A stretch of 64,000 bases of DNA, taken from contig NZ_QRGD01000009.1 of NCBI RefSeq assembly GCF_003449015.1, positions 1 through 64,000 of the forward strand, given 5' to 3'. The DNA comes from Aureibaculum luteum. GTDB taxonomy: Bacteria; Bacteroidota; Bacteroidia; Flavobacteriales; Flavobacteriaceae. Shown one piece after another: positions 62,791-64,000 of this stretch (position 1 is its first letter; each line of letters begins with the position of its first letter). The notes under the pieces were generated by a model that saw only the letters and a list, made by a program, of their open reading frames with translations, was not told where the DNA came from and did not search any database. Made by a program: the position numbers and the translations under genes.

Positions 62791-62925
62791 GCCGTACAAC
62801 CGTTCTTGTATGGTTAGTTGTGTGGTTTGAGCAATGAATTTACTAAATAAAACGCGAATGACGAAATTCCGAAGGAATTTTCCAAGTGAGCTATATCTAG
62901 CATTTAAGTTTAAATATTGTTAGCT
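62791..62925. repeat. Second type of intergenic repeat-like element
   Basis: About 135 bp beginning GCCGTACAACCGTTCTTGTATGG and ending AAATATTGTTAGCTAC, with a central hairpin AAATTCC-GAA-GGAATTT (62863-62879) and GCTA/TAGC. It begins with ACAAC and ends with GTTAG, the same border bases as the A/B elements, and lies between a gene end (62930) and the GH9 start. It resembles short intergenic repeats I recall in Flavobacteriaceae, but there is one copy here. Confidence 0.4.
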
Positions 62926-62929
62926 ACTA

Positions 62930-63448
62930 TTATGAGTATTTAAGAAACATTATGTGATTTGGATTTGATCGTGTTTCTGATATTTTGAAATTATATTTTC
63001 CTATAATCTTAAATCCTATTTTCGTATAAAAATGTATAGCTCTTAGATTTTCTTCCCAAACCGCTAGCCAAATACCTTTTTGATTTTGATTTTTTGATAA
63101 TTGAATGATAAAATCAAAGAGTTTCGTGCCTAATTTTTGTCCATAAAACTCTTTTAAAAGATATAACCGGTCCAATTTAGTTACGTATAACTCATTGATG
63201 TCTTTGTTAGGCGTATTCAATTGAATTTTTGAAAATCCAGCAGCTTTATTGTTGAAATAGATTATATGATATTGAATTTTCGTGTTTTCAAACTCTTTAG
63301 ATATATTCTTTGTGTTGTAAGTTTTAGAAACAAAACTATTAATATCTTCTGCAGATGCACTGTTTCCGTGAGATTCTAAAAATGATTTTTTTCCAATTTC
63401 AGCAATTAATTCAGAATGCTCAATACTTGCTTTTACTATTTTAATCAT
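62930..63448 (-). CDS. GNAT-family N-acetyltransferase
   Basis: A 172-residue acetyltransferase: the acetyl-CoA loop appears as YLLKEFYGQKLGTKLFDFIIQLS (about 95-117), followed by GIWLAVWEENLRAIHFYTKIGFKIIG, the usual GNAT end. Opening VKASIEHSELIAEIGKKSFLESHG is typical for the amino-acid or polyamine acetylating group. Substrate is unknown. Stop lies 5 bp from the border of the repeat-like element at 62791-62925. Confidence 0.88.
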   Translation of the reverse strand: MIKIVKASIEHSELIAEIGKKSFLESHGNSASAEDINSFVSKTYNTKNISKEFENTKIQYHIIYFNNKAAGFSKIQLNTPNKDINELYVTKLDRLYLLKEFYGQKLGTKLFDFIIQLSKNQNQKGIWLAVWEENLRAIHFYTKIGFKIIGKYNFKISETRSNPNHIMFLKYS

Positions 63449-63647
63449 TGGTGTAAACTTTCATAATTTTTTTCGCATCATTTGTAATATCACTATGATC
63501 AATATGCTTACTATTTACCAACGTGTTGGTCTCTTCCGCAAGAACAAAACGATGGTTTAAATGTGATCATTTTCAGATGATGAAGTTGTAAAAAGAAGAT
63601 GAATTTTAGAATAAAGAGAGCATATATTATAAAAACGTCAAAATGAC

Positions 63648-64000
63648 CTAAATAATATTAACCTCGGCTTCAATAGCAATATTAAATTTATCAAAAACGG
63701 TTTTCTGAATTAATTTTGATAGAGCCAATACTTCTTTTCCGGTAGCATTACCATAATTAACCAATACCAAAGCTTGGTTTTTATGGCTTCCAGTATTTCC
63801 AATTCGTTTACCTTTAAATCCTGATTGTTCTACCAACCAACCTGCTGGCACTTTAATTTCAGTATCAGATACCTTATAATGGGGTGCATCTGGAAATTTT
63901 TCTTGTAGGTTCTTAAACTCAGAAGCTAAAATAACAGGGTTCTTAAAAAAACTACCGCTGTTACCCAAATCTGCTGGGTCAGGTAATTTACTTTTTCTGA
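63648..64000 (-). CDS. murB: UDP-N-acetylenolpyruvoylglucosamine reductase, C-terminal part
   Basis: MurB reduces UDP-GlcNAc enolpyruvate to UDP-MurNAc in peptidoglycan synthesis. The visible 117 codons start upstream of the window edge; they include LPDPADLGNSGSFFKNP (with the catalytic serine region), VPAGWLVEQSGFKGKRIG and the C-terminal IEAEVNII. The frame remains open to base 64000, so the gene continues beyond the window. Confidence 0.93.
   Translation of the reverse strand, partial: RKSKLPDPADLGNSGSFFKNPVILASEFKNLQEKFPDAPHYKVSDTEIKVPAGWLVEQSGFKGKRIGNTGSHKNQALVLVNYGNATGKEVLALSKLIQKTVFDKFNIAIEAEVNII

Overview
The window looks like a chromosomal piece of a marine-type member of the Flavobacteriaceae (Bacteroidota). 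The evidence is its low G+C, a porQ-cmk pair (porQ belongs to the type IX secretion system), many short-spaced lipoproteins, a housekeeping block tpx-dgkA-ftsK-lolA-lptF/G-ribB-lpxK-pnp in an order I associate with this family, and promoter boxes of the Bacteroidota TAnnTTTG type. Genus cannot be fixed from the sequence alone.

Layout. Bases 1-457 hold the 3' tip of a 5S rRNA, three hairpin terminators and one doubtful 35-codon ORF. Bases 458-25231 are mostly core genes: T9SS/cytidylate kinase, queuosine (queE), a HerA-like ATPase, lipoproteins, an exo-muramidase-like DUF1343 protein with a serine hydrolase, a LolC/E-like permease, lipoamide dehydrogenase, an MtfA-like peptidase, then the envelope/division/riboflavin/lipid A/purine block. 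Bases 25283-38221 are rich in exported hydrolases: a sulfatase-modifying-factor-like lipoprotein, a TPR serine hydrolase with a divergent membrane-bound winged-helix regulator, two D-aminoacylase-like amidohydrolases, a penicillin-acylase-like Ntn hydrolase, a class A beta-lactamase-like protein and a double CHRD protein. Together they look equipped for periplasmic hydrolysis of amide bonds (peptidoglycan fragments, N-acyl or D-amino compounds), but no substrate can be read from sequence. Bases 38578-50692 are mixed: DUF1801, a frameshifted small membrane protein, acuI/hxlR divergent pair, a family 2 glycosidase, a flavoprotein, a large PLP enzyme, and a SWIM zinc-finger gene translationally coupled to a large helical protein. 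At 51008-51622 lies a paiB gene broken by two in-frame stop codons.

The most unusual part is 53703-58281. Small genes of unknown function, a ParDE toxin-antitoxin pair and an NAD-binding protein, all on the minus strand, are separated by four copies of a ~310-bp repeat (here called B) and two nearly identical copies of a ~385-bp highly folded repeat (here called A). Two of the genes are bracketed by perfect 10-bp inverted repeats that are specific to that gene and begin with GTT / end with AAC. That is the arrangement expected of integron gene cassettes, where the core at the start of a cassette pairs with the core at its own end. The repeats are much longer than usual attC sites and no integrase lies in the window, so I treat this as an integron-like or otherwise undescribed cassette system.

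The right end (59264-64000) carries a GNAT/YoaP protein, a GH9 glycosidase coupled to a NodB-type deacetylase, another GNAT acetyltransferase and the 3' part of murB. All functional calls come from reading the sequence and recalling families; no database search was run.
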